The notes: generated by a model not told the origin, from the sequence alone. Counted from the first letter of the stretch, positions 55,401 through 63,534 are shown. The stretch: 64,000 bases of DNA from Tritrichomonas musculus (GCA_039105265.1 JAPFFF010000004.1:6491501-6555500), one strand, 5' to 3'. Program-made: numbers and translations.

Positions 55401-58400
55401 TTCAATACTGATTGTCCAGCCAGCATAGAAATGTTACTGTCACTATTCATTTGGAATACATTTAATTTAGCACCAATCAATTCAGAAAATAATCGGATTA
55501 GGTATGATTTACCTGAAGCAGTATCACCTTGAATTACACATGATCTTTTTGACAATAAAGAACAAGCAAGAAATATTAAACAATGCTTTTGCGTTAATGT
55601 TAAACTATTTATTTTGGATAATTCTGATTCACTTTTTGGTGGGGTTATCAAAGGCAAATGTAGACTATTACTTTCATTATCTGAAATTCTAATATTTAGG
55701 TATTTTGGTGGTATGTCATAACTAAATATTGGATTAAATTTCATGTTTTCAAGCTTCAATTCTTTCAGAATTTTTTGGATCATTTCATCTGAAGAAAATT
55801 TATACGCAAATACCATTTGAGATATTGTTGTTTCATCAAAGAATTTTTTGGTTAATTTTCTAAATAATAGATATTTATCAATATCATTCAATGTAAACAC
55901 TTCCATTGATGTACTTTCTTTAGATGAAATGCTTCTAGCCTGATTGAAATGCTCATAAAAACGATTAGCTTCTTCATCTGTAAATGCAGAGTATTTAAAC
56001 TTGGTTAAAATAATTTGTAAAATTTCTGGCTTTTTAGCCCTTTGAACGACATGATATATTGATGAATTGATTAGAGAAGATGGAAGTTTATCTTTGCTTG
56101 ATGACATTTGCTGAGTATTAAAAATACCAATAATATCGAATTTACCTTTTTCAATAGTGCTACCATTTGGCAATAAAATTGATGTTGAATGGGAGTTGAA
56201 AACAGGTACCAGTGCATTTAATAAAGCTGGGGAAGAACTATTGATGTTTTCAAGTATGATTAAAAATCTTTTATCTGAATCATTAGATGATTTAATGATT
56301 TTAACAAATTGAGTTTCCACCATTTCAACATGAATTCCATCTGATTGGCGAGTTATTGTTTCTTTTCCAAATAGATCCTCAACTTTAGTTGATTGAGAAA
56401 TAATAATATGAACAATTTCAATATTGAGCATATTAGCTATGTAATAAATCGCTGTATGCTTACCTTGTCCTGGAAGCCCTTCTAAAATTAAAGGATTATG
56501 AATCACTAAAACCATGTGTATTAAGTCAAGTAAATCATTAAACGATTTCGTAAAAGCAACATTTATTTTACATTCATGAGCTGAGGAACATTCAATAAAT
56601 AAATTGGTTATATTGGACATAACTCCAGTAATACCGCCTTTTTGTTGAAGTTTTAATGGACATTCATTTTTAGGATTTAGATAAACATCTGGTATATCAA
56701 AAAAGGTTTTTATTTGCTCAAAAAGTGTTTCTTTTTTCTTTTTTGAATCAAAGAGACCTCCCAAAACTCTATAAAGAGCTATACCAGTATTCAATTTTTG
56801 GCAATCATCTGATGTTTCATTGTTAAGTTTTGAAGTTATTTCAATTACTTTAATGATTTGTGGGAATGTAAACTGTATTTTCAGTTTGTTATAATACGAC
56901 TTTGCAAATCTACTTAAAATATCTAAATTTTTATCAATGGAACTAAAACATAATTTATTATTTTGAATGTAACTTTTAAGAACAATTTCTTGTTCACTTG
57001 ATGAATACTCCGGAACTGAAATAACAGTGAAACGAGATAAAACAGCCTCTGATAATCTAGATGGAGAATTGGCGGGACATGTGGCAAAAACTCTAAAAGT
57101 ATCATTAAAGTTTGTTAATTCCTTATCATCAGGTGACGTAAAAGTATTATGAATATCTTCTGATAATGTAATATTCTGTTTTCCAGAGAATAATTCATTA
57201 AATCTTTCTAGAACAATAGTGGGAAGATTTGATAAATCTCTTAATATTAAAGACTGACCTTGCAAAATTGAATTTAAAAACAAACCAGGTCGAAATTCTA
57301 AAGTGGTATTAGATAAGACACATTTTTGTTCATTTCTATTTTGGTCATCAAATAATTTTTCTGCTAAATGATCAAGTGCATAATAAAATGAAATTGGAAT
57401 CAATCCTTCTTTAGCTTCTTGTATTCGTGGCAAAATGTCATCCTTTTCCAAATTACCATTTTTCCATTTCTCTATAAGTTCATATATAAGAGGAATTTTT
57501 TGAATAATTTTACAAATATTATCAATATAAAAATATTTTGCTTCAGAATTTGTCATAAAACCAGATGTTCCAAGAAGTTGAGCAACATTTGTCTCCTGAT
57601 TTAAAGTTATAATTTGAGCTCCTGGTAAGAAATGGGAAGCTAAAAATGTTTTAAATCCTGAATTTCCCATTAAAAGAATTGGTTCTCTATCATCTGATAA
57701 ATGAACTTGGAATATTGCATTCCATAATGAAGGTAATTTATTATCTACAATCAAATTCTTTTCACGATCAATTGAGATACCAGATTTGCTTTTCATCAAA
57801 CACATTCCTTGATTTTTAACTTCTTTAATTTCAGGTTGGGCTTTATAACACTCGATGTACTCGGTAACTTCTTTATCATCTAAATTGAATGATATTTTCA
57901 TTATTGAACGGACATCATTAAGAACATTTTCTGCATCATTCGATGATACAACTGACATAGTATAAAACAAGACATGATGGAGAGGTGTGATATTTATAAA
58001 TTTATTGTAGATTTTAGATGGGTATATTCGTCTAAAAAGTTTTGTGATATCTCTAAGAGACCATTGTGGAATATAAACGAGCTTTCTTTCATTAAGTTTC
58101 ATCATATATTTTGCAATGTTATTAGCAAGTTCCTCATCTTTTGGTTTAAATTCATCCTTGTTTTCAAAATTCTCCTTAGATATATTTATACATATTTGTT
58201 GTATATCTTTCATTTCCGGTTTTGGATAATCAATGTAAACAAATCTATGAGAAATAGAATCAGGTATTGCATTTCTTCCAAGTGTTCCAAGTTCATTTTG
58301 GCATGCAATGAAGTGAAATTCGGGCGATATATTAATTATTTGACCTATTCCTGGTATGAATACATTTTTACCTATCGTTGGATCGAGGGCAAGAGCTAAT

Positions 58401-61400
58401 GATTTCATAACAGATTGTGTAGATAAATTAAATTCATCTGCAATAAAAACAAGACCTAATTTAAGTGATTTTGTCAAGGTTCCATCATGAAAAACAATTT
58501 TGCCATCAAGTAAAGTTGTCGATCCAAAGAAATGAGATACTTTTGTTCCAGAGTGGAATGAATGCATTTGAAATGCTGCTTTGAATGATGATTTATGGGG
58601 TCTCATTCGTGCAAATGCTCTAGCTGCAGATGTTTTTCCTGCTCCTGTTGGACCTGTAATGCATATAGGCTGTTCTATTATGGAATATGCAGCTAATTTA
58701 GCAAGAAAACTGCGCAATGATAGCGAATCTTTATAAAAGAAAGGCTCATCTGTTTTGTCATCAATTTCATTGAATGTATTTAATAATTCATCTTCTATTT
58801 CTTTTTTAACTATAAATTGACCATTTCTTTGAAGAAGTTGAAATCCAAATTCAACAACATCTTTTTCAGTTATTTTTTTGTTATTTTGGAAAGCATAAAG
58901 AAGTTTGATAACAGAACAACATAATTTTGAAATACGCGCAATATTCTTTTCACTCTTAACTTTTTCATATATCATTGGAATTATGGTCTCAGGATATGAA
59001 TAATTAATAGATTCTATTTCCTGATTATTTATCTGACTATCATTTTGATTATCATCATCACTTTCATAATCTGTACCTGAAAATTCAAAATCAGAATCAC
59101 TACTAAATTGTTCTACATCTGATTTATTTTGTGATGCTTTCTCTTTTAATGATAATTCAGAACAATGCTTACTTAACACTGTTTTAATCAAGTTATGATA
59201 CTGTGGCCTTGTTATGGAATCACTGATTTGATTTTCAAGAACAATTATATCAAACCTATTTAAAAATGCAGGCGACATTTGGCCAATTTTATCGATGTTT
59301 GCAGTAGCAAGAATTCTAAATGAATCTTTTATTGGTACTCGTGGATTAGCCGAGTTTTCCGGAATTTCAAAGTATTTTTGCTGGTTGTCATATTTTTGAT
59401 CTAAAAGGCCGTTTAATCTTTCTGTTACGGTAGATGGTGCTTCATCTATGCATTCAAGAACAGAACATTTACCAATCTTTATGGCCTTTGTTAAAAATCC
59501 ATCTTGCCATTTTATTAATTCACTTGTTCCATCTGATTTTCCTGATGGTGCTTGATGTCCTACAAGGTCGGCAACTTTAATTTCTTCAGTACAAACGCAA
59601 AAGAATGACTGTTGCTCATTTTCGTTGTCTTTAATTTTACTATTGTAATGTTCAGAAATCCAAAGAGCAACTTGGGTTTTTCCGCAACCTTCTTTTCCCA
59701 CTATTATAATATTTCTTCCATTTTTCAATGAAAAAAGAGCGGATTTTACTGTTGTTATTAATGAATCATTGATATAACATCCAGGAAAATCTGGAAGTTC
59801 AGTTTTTTTGGTATCATTTATTAGTCTTGGATATTTTTTCAACTCATTTTTAAGTAATTCTTTTATATTTTTTTGGTATCTAGCTCCATATATTGTCATT
59901 ATCGTGTCGTAAATACTCTCTTTTTGGCTTAAAGCTTTAACAGTTGCCGCAATTTCACGTATTGTAAAGCATTGCGAATCATCTTGTATTTCTTTTTTAT
60001 TACTCCATTCATTGTGGAACGTAACAAGATCTTTAATGACATTGTGATCATTATAGCCAAACTTATCTGCAAGACCGTTACCAATCAACAAAAGTTCTCT
60101 TTCTTTAAACGCTGGAAAATTAATAACTTGGAATCTTGAATAAAATTTGAGTCCAAGATTTTGTCTTTTATTAGAATAAGATCCTTTATTTGGGTTTTGT
60201 GTTGCAATTACACGAAAATCTTTATGCATTTTAATGCTTTTTAATGGTCTACCAGGGATTTCAATACTTAAGACTCCACTATCTAATGCTTCTTCAATGC
60301 ATTGAAGGACAGATGCTGATGCAAGGTTAATTTCATCAAGAAGTAAAACTTTTCCTTCTTTAAATGCTTGTGAAAATGGTCCATCTTGTTGTGAAATTCC
60401 AGCCCAAGAGTTCTCATCTCCAACATAACGGCCGATCAAGTCTTGTGTTTTTGTTTCAGAGCTTAAATTGAAACGAATCAGTTCTTTCCCTAGTAATTTA
60501 CATACAATTTCTGAACTTAATGTTTTTGATGTTCCTGTTGGTCCTTCTAACAAAACAGGGACACCAACCATAATGTAGTTTAACAATTTTTGTAGCCTTT
60601 CTTCAGCTCCTTCTGTAAAGATGAAATTATTCTGTTCTACAACATTTTTATTTAAATGGAACCTCTCTTTCTTTTTGATTTCTGTGTCAATATTAATAAG
60701 AATATCATTGATATTTGGCTCTTTTTGGTCAAAGATTGGATCATCTGCAAGAGATTTAATTTTTACTTTTTCTTCCAAAGCATTATTATTATTATTATTA
60801 TTATTATAATCAGAGAATTCATTTTGTTCAGGTTTTGGTGAATCATCATTAGTAGTTGAACTCTCTACAATACCTGTATCATCTCTGAGAATTGATAATT
60901 GTTGAATTGCTGCCTGGTATCCTTTTTCTTTTGCCATTGTGAAATAACGAACAGCTTCATTTATGTTTTTTTGGCATTTTTTCCCACTCATTCTTTGGTT
61001 TGCATATAAGTACATCATTTCTGCATCACCTGCATCGGCAGCATCTTTCATTTTGGCAATTTCTGGACTTAATTCTTCAGCTTGATTTTGGGATATTTTT
61101 CTCTTGTATTCTTTAAAAACTTCGGTTGATATTTCAGGTAATGAATGAATGATCATATCAAGTCTCTTGCAAATAACTGGAAAAGAAGGACGACTATCTT
61201 GATCTTCGTTTAAACATGAAAGCAAAAGGTTTCTTAATTCTTCTGGAATAGTGTCAGGAATCATTGGCTTTAAACCATTTTTAATTTCATTTATCAATTC
61301 AACTGGATCATCTTCTTTTTCAAAAATATGAATGTTTTTCGTAAGAATCTGAATTACAACAATGGCAAAAGAATAAACATCTGATTTTTGAGTAATTTTT

Positions 61401-61990
61401 TCATTGTTTTTTAAGACGCAAGGATCTACATAGTAAAATGTCTTGTTTTTGACTAAATTTGAAATTGAAAAATCTAAAGAAGAATATAACAAAGATAATT
61501 GAAAATCTGTAATTTGAGGTTCTGCATTTTCATCAAGTAATATGTTTGATGGCGTTAATTTTTCATGCACAATACCTAAACTATGCAAAAACTCCATTGA
61601 ATGAGCAATGCCATAAATTATAATGAATTCTCTTACAGGATCCCACCAAGGGATACCTTCGCCATTGCTTATTGTATCAAACGCATTTTGAAGGGATTTT
61701 AAAGAAGCAAATTTGGTGATAATAATATTTTGTTTCATAATATTTTGGCTTGATGAGCAAAAACCTACGAAAGGAATTATCCCTACATGATTGGCTTTTA
61801 TGACAATTTCAATATAATCTCTAAAATCTGCTTCTGTTTGGCATTTTTCATCATTGATGATTTTTTCAATGCATTTCGAAGAGGTATTTGTCGTTAATGC
61901 TATTTGATTTGTAATCGAATAATCAGTTACTCCATTTTTTTGGATTAAATTAATATCATATATATTGATTAAGTATTTATCAATATTCAT
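43484..61990 (-). CDS. Giant pseudokinase-Sel1-AAA+ hexamer-VWA protein, midasin-like (6168 aa)
   Basis: One uninterrupted 18.5-kb frame. Residues about 15-300 are a protein kinase fold whose catalytic Asp is replaced (VHEKLTPSN: Lys144 for the Asp of HRD) and whose DFG reads DFQ (162-164); no glycine loop is seen, so it is probably a pseudokinase. A Sel1-like repeat follows at about 310-365. Six AAA+ modules in one chain have P-loops near 482 (GPTGTSKT), 764 (GKEGCGKT), 1113 (GPTGAGKT), 1441 (GNSGFKT), 1837 (GLPGQGKHT) and 2154 (GDTASGKS). Walker B DE is present in 1-3 only. A helical and beta-rich linker runs from about 2400 to 4700, and an acidic stretch from about 4800 to 4870. Three VWA-like folds start near 4978, 5336 (DSSKS) and 5926 (DRSGS). 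A GATase-like segment lies at about 5600-5830. The layout resembles midasin, which removes ribosome assembly factors, but the kinase, Sel1, extra VWA and GATase-like parts differ. Role unknown. Confidence 0.85.
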   Translation of the reverse strand: MNIDKYLINIYDINLIQKNGVTDYSITNQIALTTNTSSKCIEKIINDEKCQTEADFRDYIEIVIKANHVGIIPFVGFCSSSQNIMKQNIIITKFASLKSLQNAFDTISNGEGIPWWDPVREFIIIYGIAHSMEFLHSLGIVHEKLTPSNILLDENAEPQITDFQLSLLYSSLDFSISNLVKNKTFYYVDPCVLKNNEKITQKSDVYSFAIVVIQILTKNIHIFEKEDDPVELINEIKNGLKPMIPDTIPEELRNLLLSCLNEDQDSRPSFPVICKRLDMIIHSLPEISTEVFKEYKRKISQNQAEELSPEIAKMKDAADAGDAEMMYLYANQRMSGKKCQKNINEAVRYFTMAKEKGYQAAIQQLSILRDDTGIVESSTTNDDSPKPEQNEFSDYNNNNNNNNALEEKVKIKSLADDPIFDQKEPNINDILINIDTEIKKKERFHLNKNVVEQNNFIFTEGAEERLQKLLNYIMVGVPVLLEGPTGTSKTLSSEIVCKLLGKELIRFNLSSETKTQDLIGRYVGDENSWAGISQQDGPFSQAFKEGKVLLLDEINLASASVLQCIEEALDSGVLSIEIPGRPLKSIKMHKDFRVIATQNPNKGSYSNKRQNLGLKFYSRFQVINFPAFKERELLLIGNGLADKFGYNDHNVIKDLVTFHNEWSNKKEIQDDSQCFTIREIAATVKALSQKESIYDTIMTIYGARYQKNIKELLKNELKKYPRLINDTKKTELPDFPGCYINDSLITTVKSALFSLKNGRNIIIVGKEGCGKTQVALWISEHYNSKIKDNENEQQSFFCVCTEEIKVADLVGHQAPSGKSDGTSELIKWQDGFLTKAIKIGKCSVLECIDEAPSTVTERLNGLLDQKYDNQQKYFEIPENSANPRVPIKDSFRILATANIDKIGQMSPAFLNRFDIIVLENQISDSITRPQYHNLIKTVLSKHCSELSLKEKASQNKSDVEQFSSDSDFEFSGTDYESDDDNQNDSQINNQEIESINYSYPETIIPMIYEKVKSEKNIARISKLCCSVIKLLYAFQNNKKITEKDVVEFGFQLLQRNGQFIVKKEIEDELLNTFNEIDDKTDEPFFYKDSLSLRSFLAKLAAYSIIEQPICITGPTGAGKTSAARAFARMRPHKSSFKAAFQMHSFHSGTKVSHFFGSTTLLDGKIVFHDGTLTKSLKLGLVFIADEFNLSTQSVMKSLALALDPTIGKNVFIPGIGQIINISPEFHFIACQNELGTLGRNAIPDSISHRFVYIDYPKPEMKDIQQICINISKENFENKDEFKPKDEELANNIAKYMMKLNERKLVYIPQWSLRDITKLFRRIYPSKIYNKFINITPLHHVLFYTMSVVSSNDAENVLNDVRSIMKISFNLDDKEVTEYIECYKAQPEIKEVKNQGMCLMKSKSGISIDREKNLIVDNKLPSLWNAIFQVHLSDDREPILLMGNSGFKTFLASHFLPGAQIITLNQETNVAQLLGTSGFMTNSEAKYFYIDNICKIIQKIPLIYELIEKWKNGNLEKDDILPRIQEAKEGLIPISFYYALDHLAEKLFDDQNRNEQKCVLSNTTLEFRPGLFLNSILQGQSLILRDLSNLPTIVLERFNELFSGKQNITLSEDIHNTFTSPDDKELTNFNDTFRVFATCPANSPSRLSEAVLSRFTVISVPEYSSSEQEIVLKSYIQNNKLCFSSIDKNLDILSRFAKSYYNKLKIQFTFPQIIKVIEITSKLNNETSDDCQKLNTGIALYRVLGGLFDSKKKKETLFEQIKTFFDIPDVYLNPKNECPLKLQQKGGITGVMSNITNLFIECSSAHECKINVAFTKSFNDLLDLIHMVLVIHNPLILEGLPGQGKHTAIYYIANMLNIEIVHIIISQSTKVEDLFGKETITRQSDGIHVEMVETQFVKIIKSSNDSDKRFLIILENINSSSPALLNALVPVFNSHSTSILLPNGSTIEKGKFDIIGIFNTQQMSSSKDKLPSSLINSSIYHVVQRAKKPEILQIILTKFKYSAFTDEEANRFYEHFNQARSISSKESTSMEVFTLNDIDKYLLFRKLTKKFFDETTISQMVFAYKFSSDEMIQKILKELKLENMKFNPIFSYDIPPKYLNIRISDNESNSLHLPLITPPKSESELSKINSLTLTQKHCLIFLACSLLSKRSCVIQGDTASGKSYLIRLFSELIGAKLNVFQMNSDSNISMLAGQSVLNDEISQKDICKIKKALADLIIDERIKRQIEDVLKIDPKNPETLNPKSLKKLLEYIKDIQSTLPEKYLPEIEEANNVIKDVMNPVNRFEHKESAFVHALRNGEWVLIDGIESAPSEIAEKISSLCGDNPELNLFEYGPEFFFSKNENSSSKNRIHDNFHLFITFNPNTMRESQMIDQSFLVKSLTFSLPAIDDRIENSAQMLLGSLINLKYPPEMSKELAARYASMHHFAKLESKKNPENFAGDIQFNGRTIKFATKFFAYRNEQANKDSSFTLARLISLSIKSFYWNSYTNINNTDDFHKNCVLTFKKNPSDELLSYIQIGDMTPEMRNKKILILLRNIQKSILDNQIDFSYSLSYFLDLCSLTRISDLQYVQFHVNDTINIIKSNSKDKSLNKSPLLLYGLLESINSLFKTIISPKIPIKQEHSFLSLKDEELRNNKSIVIPLTKIDLLIGLLDEKLFSEKSSLLFDNELYAKIINHMSIIAKHYDKKLIVELFKEIKHDNNLINFIDQAFPYFILKDTKLSRISYWLPLANILIKQGIAFSYTIDNTEISFNELSTSDFSVNLIMNEKDNLSLSKDSIIHYSKRRKSMKVKEHNESENDKNDFIYYSLIKEFSNNPHQSVDEKILRAQLSKFKKAFANQPFINWSTSILSLKDLFLDKKNQVSLISLMWNIVYTMSEDEIKDLVVIIHPIESKLLLSVEKMFKNINKELVDCIIKWSNWASGFENSTPLLFKYIIQSDVRQIIKSSNIDDAIQATNKEIIYLKRAPEEMKDYWNSDELIDICQKELSLLMKIKNNNDDYEKELKIQKKIEKLKNDILNSKVQSRYNEMKNEIINKLGQITQFTEDMFYYAQKIVNNFLSKARSEILNDDSGFIIWPDINFENSNAYKYNKTENIKLFESLIWYSQIKAILKEINSGNDLLTNIWKLSDFEEMAYPKEMLFTSLFKNANMSESGLSIKDKDQALYTLNAHMILKLIEINKMLIKDPQAIYKAIDGYMSRSKCNENDLQWICHIVKEISSDFCLQIPKFKPNDLVFLIVNKKAHSDYRNGPLLVGLKNLIFLKNMKHLMNQEFPSFIDAAKSIGQIVYRTISKNEEPPLEYEQLKNAFNNQSRFTGSDYEIAKKTMDIFQIAECLENWHDQKLHFDDISLLADNWMTKKDLINKFPSLVFWICKYQQVSSKLEFRYKNFVANQNSNQIPLWILALRMMSSNDLIEFETDYHTKMSGIICSETSKLIRKYLSSQKNINFNWINLLISNPPPQIANPHIKLVHEFFCMLSMDNQNHPSKIINQMKEDYMRETISQIIQSVLSNKCQQLITDNISNSNSLNLFLAFPSKYIHRKINNSIYSISRKLLSDKSTQQLKNFLKSVNSFNSIIINLQNEIEKEQKSMKMSIEQKVNDENERRKSEKINEINKIIDEYKRFLCGLSVNQNRHEIKEYVNNLQRCENKLCTYQELFKNEEISIQRLHYYSVNELKIEIYKNKDKKEIVLPKNYYRCEYYYLLPDEEYKGYKILSKKIKFKFIKDSIDLNQIIKVPQYNENIPYLIFGYRQMKSDVFINLLNELFEILKSLENKFFKILEFNQEISLDFFEFLDKVNKQMLDVKQNLNVNFSNNQSCPNLQKMLHDQLKSFLDVLSPLFDRVVNLTNQMLYTNWKVINDNKKSLRLFSYQYNIQIPSVITNPKPISYFSDISEINSLASPIVFVSPENKINCSVNKIYCSIGPIFTSNIGNPFTINIITFLNEKCICKISNLSDSEYTNIIKTKENVSNNEPIQLLIYPPPPLKNETEILILKGDLNIRTRSLEPYNLPFEMKLGIMPLKVRLHCLEYKLSDEVNHLRLCCDKIESGAKITFKVINYYIPESFVLAVAIESLDENEAIQPEVKIEKYEKQFSIIFPDVKEPVRCQFNIKIALSQNLIFTVYCDFIIIPLFFTFEIYDNFTKKYESTSCDIIFTPGSTKPLFFRVMSLLPYQQKAQLFYDLPKSIQITRSDISINNRFSINENYLFKLDIHMSQDNTRHTYGNFTVTLTVGNNSKSIQLKFFDPSSYLFYPDNHESQLSKNNTFLKKFPTYSYHYKTKKWIKIRGNEDLIDSLDSIPKNTPYYIISPYTCYTNNYLFNRIDYVVNSDCISVSNSNNIIFFQLSVTENKDNLINIKEKDGRIFPKKMHKWNKLFKSNTIYYYSILGYTEDNPNWFPAFYNYPNIEKYKFLNYDEKNATIAKNNIIKMQKEISRYSFDEIEENIRHHNQIEKYQNDFSIFMILLMRKSIILNIEYIINKMPDQVKCEFDDIIKEISIFTAKGEDISPDIIVVISHNLILKFTQVFSAKYNEIKSHQFCLQSTIKDSEIENQMQKALKEFMSYDPKASQDKSTKAAFELISKEKEISNIKTEPLPDESKRAECFIIGENDNPKPCKKTDPLGKFNFKEIINEESILSENTDSIISLPLISLPNKLSIENLNNFYSTCSLGAAILPTYVRSKYIKNLNLKDSEQYFANLLSIYKEITKVSTHNYSILSESINSFIESFNNCVRRLIKAGVDLRPAKLPSSLYNVGSNFNQDFIRYPEIEMPVIRKIPWKTKHEISTNFIKCIDPIINKGKLKPYDTLDRNLDDNMLNTLVEEEEEYEKEQTDENDDVDYQITEADNELILARVASVADDHNDEDSDNPDDMFSRSSKNKQTLKIIDSNSITSRVSDTKTIDGYFAQFKELDGIERVLRRIKEMNKDGALKFLNGAECIIEHQNELFKTNIIDFPVKILIDNIQFLIAKLINSASDVNCPFLFMSCNLLIDCSSYISIENKLYCFMILASFSYALSSLEIPFSIAIVADQKFRFLLKPFEENISVMVLQRVLDCLFIKRYRTNIADTFHYAIDYMKSPYQKRTQRAMFLFSNGLDENLVLAHSWKECILYSPNNSFGLIFVKPKLLDNQKYSAIQEMWDNFIKVTKTAQSTTRLIAINANNENKTYDDIAKVFADVLHRNQNQKFQIDETKIDERPEFIEKCNNLSKNDFEAIKNDIDYNFNEVPLSIFKKKDQRFEVVSSKFQKLDVNYYRNKTDKIAISSPENQIKEQFDLLIHKIIYSKRTSYRPLLETIFKPNKASQTVLSSTGTDFDITALILNLINPVPDPHIYLEEKGGLIRNYGISFVIDSSKSCFNSLSSSHSYQTIKTLFSALSSIDIPCVDVIIATSDAPIVLSSQISSIRLFNEKSSFWPSLFACLSEQSGDTCDLEAAIHAAYDIRRMRSIDSSSFMFVLTDGLFQKEQQEIIKSHIMTCIQSGINVFGVGIGIYPKGIAEIFPQAIYTTNPNYIIHGIASCFGDDSIDNDDKIKYLAPNKTEWNDILKSINKLIKNEKSPVFKDLKIYLSNTQHSIDAFSDMYNEEKEARDTAGELINPEGKNTEMYVKDILKGQKILIVMPYDCRMNMKENPKVATKYLLEPESAGDRAFVKNAVAFFGIDIVIVQNYKDAVNELTRKTITGKCNYYATWVISGFPYDIPLPDGGNQNLVVQFIDCLIQFWKNGGSVVMFSEGEPLTFQTNLFLRRIKFPNNTGTQLRVEGTHKGMKYLKADKSGKLNNPGTFNKSPLAFKSYERASLAHNLYQIYEGETISYAPSDINKCSPFIPFMRDSENGISALYYPGGSDKNNQTGDIIIDCGFTKLFDKMTEKGTFRYIQNIAGWTAQCELRLINGIQPKNYRPKAVEFNLDETQKVRLLKPPRYLHTKGNYSQINISQLRRVFAIDRSGSVKGVQLYYNEVQRIFEQYYQKGDVIIIWESRAKIIDISEMQTIYRNRTGGGGTDPSQIATLLGNNKQIPREHLILVTDGQVNSSSIQNSDNILKNKHIHFKYVTTYIIGDRGDLSVGAPFARKCGSKTIEIKSHGRRREIIGAESIDFSILDQVDVIMTAEEFNKKYDSLFNATKQKMIGTSGDQNLKNQFENLGRRLSAAGLTLEIERRISVLIGMASGTIQEVFDSDKIVAMKI
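60780..60807 (-). repeat. ATT trinucleotide run coding for polyasparagine
   Basis: Nine to ten ATT/AAT units between the Sel1 part and the first AAA+ module of the 6168-residue gene. This flexible linker is expected to vary in length. Confidence 0.9.
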
Positions 61991-62559
61991 GCGGTCGGTA
62001 TAAAAAAATAAATATTCTGATTTGAATGGGAAATTTTAAAATGACTGTATTCTGAAAAAGTTCAAATGGTCCTTTTATTTGAATGGAAAATTTTAAAATT
62101 TACGTTTTGGAAATTGTTTTTATAAAAAAGGGGAAAAATGGAAAATTTTCGTTTTGGAAAAATACTAGATAATAGTCGTTTGTTTTTTCAGTAACAAGAT
62201 AACCAATGAAAAATCATCAGTGAATAACCCTGCATCACTTCTGATATTATAAATGCTATTGATGTTATTAGTAAAAACTTTTATAATGTTTTTTTGTCTT
62301 TTTTAAGTCAAGAAACAGTTGGCATTAATGTTAAAAAATTGATTTGTTACAATTCAGGGATTCCAATGAAGTGTAAATGCATATTTATGTTTATATATAT
62401 ATATATATATATAAAAGGACTAGTTTTTCTGAGTAGTTACTCATGCTATTTTTCACAAAAGAAGGTGGATCTGATGTCTTTTATATGCTATGGTAATTTT
62501 ATCGACGAATTCCCTTCATGAAGACCTTCAGAGGTCAATATTTATTTTTTTTTAAAAAA
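61991..62559. other. Intergenic region with short repeats
   Basis: AATGGAAAATTTTAAAA and AAATGGAAAATTTTCGTTTTGG-type blocks recur at about 62020-62165, and a (TA)n run lies at about 62393-62413. A 75-residue frame at 62294 lacks gene-like features. Confidence 0.6.
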
Positions 62560-63534
62560 ATGGAAACTCAAGATGAAAATGGCATTGTCTACGAATTAAA
62601 TGAAAATGATTTATCAGCCTCTGTTGTTAGGATGACACAAGATGTGAAAAATATTTTTATTCCTTGTTTTATTGAATTTGGAGACAAAAAATATTTGATT
62701 ACAACTGTTGAAAGATACGCAATTTCCTCAAGAATCGACGCAAATGTCAAATTTGCTGAAGATTCTGAAGAAAAAATTTCAAGACATTTTCATTCCGAGG
62801 TTTTATTAATAATATACAAATACCAACTAGTCTAGTGAATATTGAACCAAATAGTTTCGATATAAAATATTCAAACAACGCTTCTATTAGTGTATCCAAG
62901 GATAATCATACCTTTTCGACTTCTGAAGATAATCATTATCCTTTTGCTAAGAGTCAAAACAACTTAGATTATTTTGAAAGACTTATTTATATTACTCCCA
63001 GTGTTTATGAAGCAGATATTCCATCAATTTTCAAAATAATCAAATCGTGCTCTTTCAAAATGTGATATTGTCAATATTCCTAAAGATTCCCAACTTGAAA
63101 CCATTGAGGAATTTCAATCGAATAGGATATCAAAAATTTTCATTCCCAAAGGATTTAAAAATTTTTATAAAGAATTTTTCCACTTTTTGAAAGAAATTGA
63201 AGTTTCTTCAGAAATTTTATTCAAGAAGAGTGATTAACAATGACTATTTTGATGAACTTTTTTGGGTTAACAGAGATAGAGAGTGATATCTCTGCCGGAG
63301 TCATTACAATACCAAAATATATCAAAAAAAAAATTCATCCTTATGCGATCATTTTTTGACGAGTATCATTTCATTCCTCAATTTTATAATAATGTGTCGG
63401 TATCAAAAAGAAAACTTGATAAACTTTTTGAATATGTAAGATCACTTGAAAATCAGCTTATCAAATACCAAGAAGTGAAACCTTTGGATTTGAATTCACT
63501 TCTATTTATAGAAAGCAATAATGAAAAAGAATAA
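62560..63534 (+). pseudogene. Broken BspA-like leucine-rich-repeat protein gene
   Basis: The start METQDENGIVYELNENDLSA followed by IFIPCFIEFGDKKYLITTVE matches the N-terminal cap of trichomonad BspA-like proteins. Further pieces follow in other frames: a Ser/Asn-rich stretch (62835-63065), then CDIVNIPKDSQLETIEEF and IFIPKGFKNFYKEFFHFLKE (63063-63237), and a coiled-coil tail LDKLFEYVRSLENQLIKYQE (to 63534). At least three frame changes or stops separate them. The leucine-rich repeats are largely lost. Confidence 0.6.

Noticed and set aside
43484-61990. Dynein heavy chain as identity of the 6168-residue protein
   Set aside because: No dynein stalk, tail or linker signature was seen; the acidic region followed by MIDAS-type VWA domains points to midasin-like architecture.
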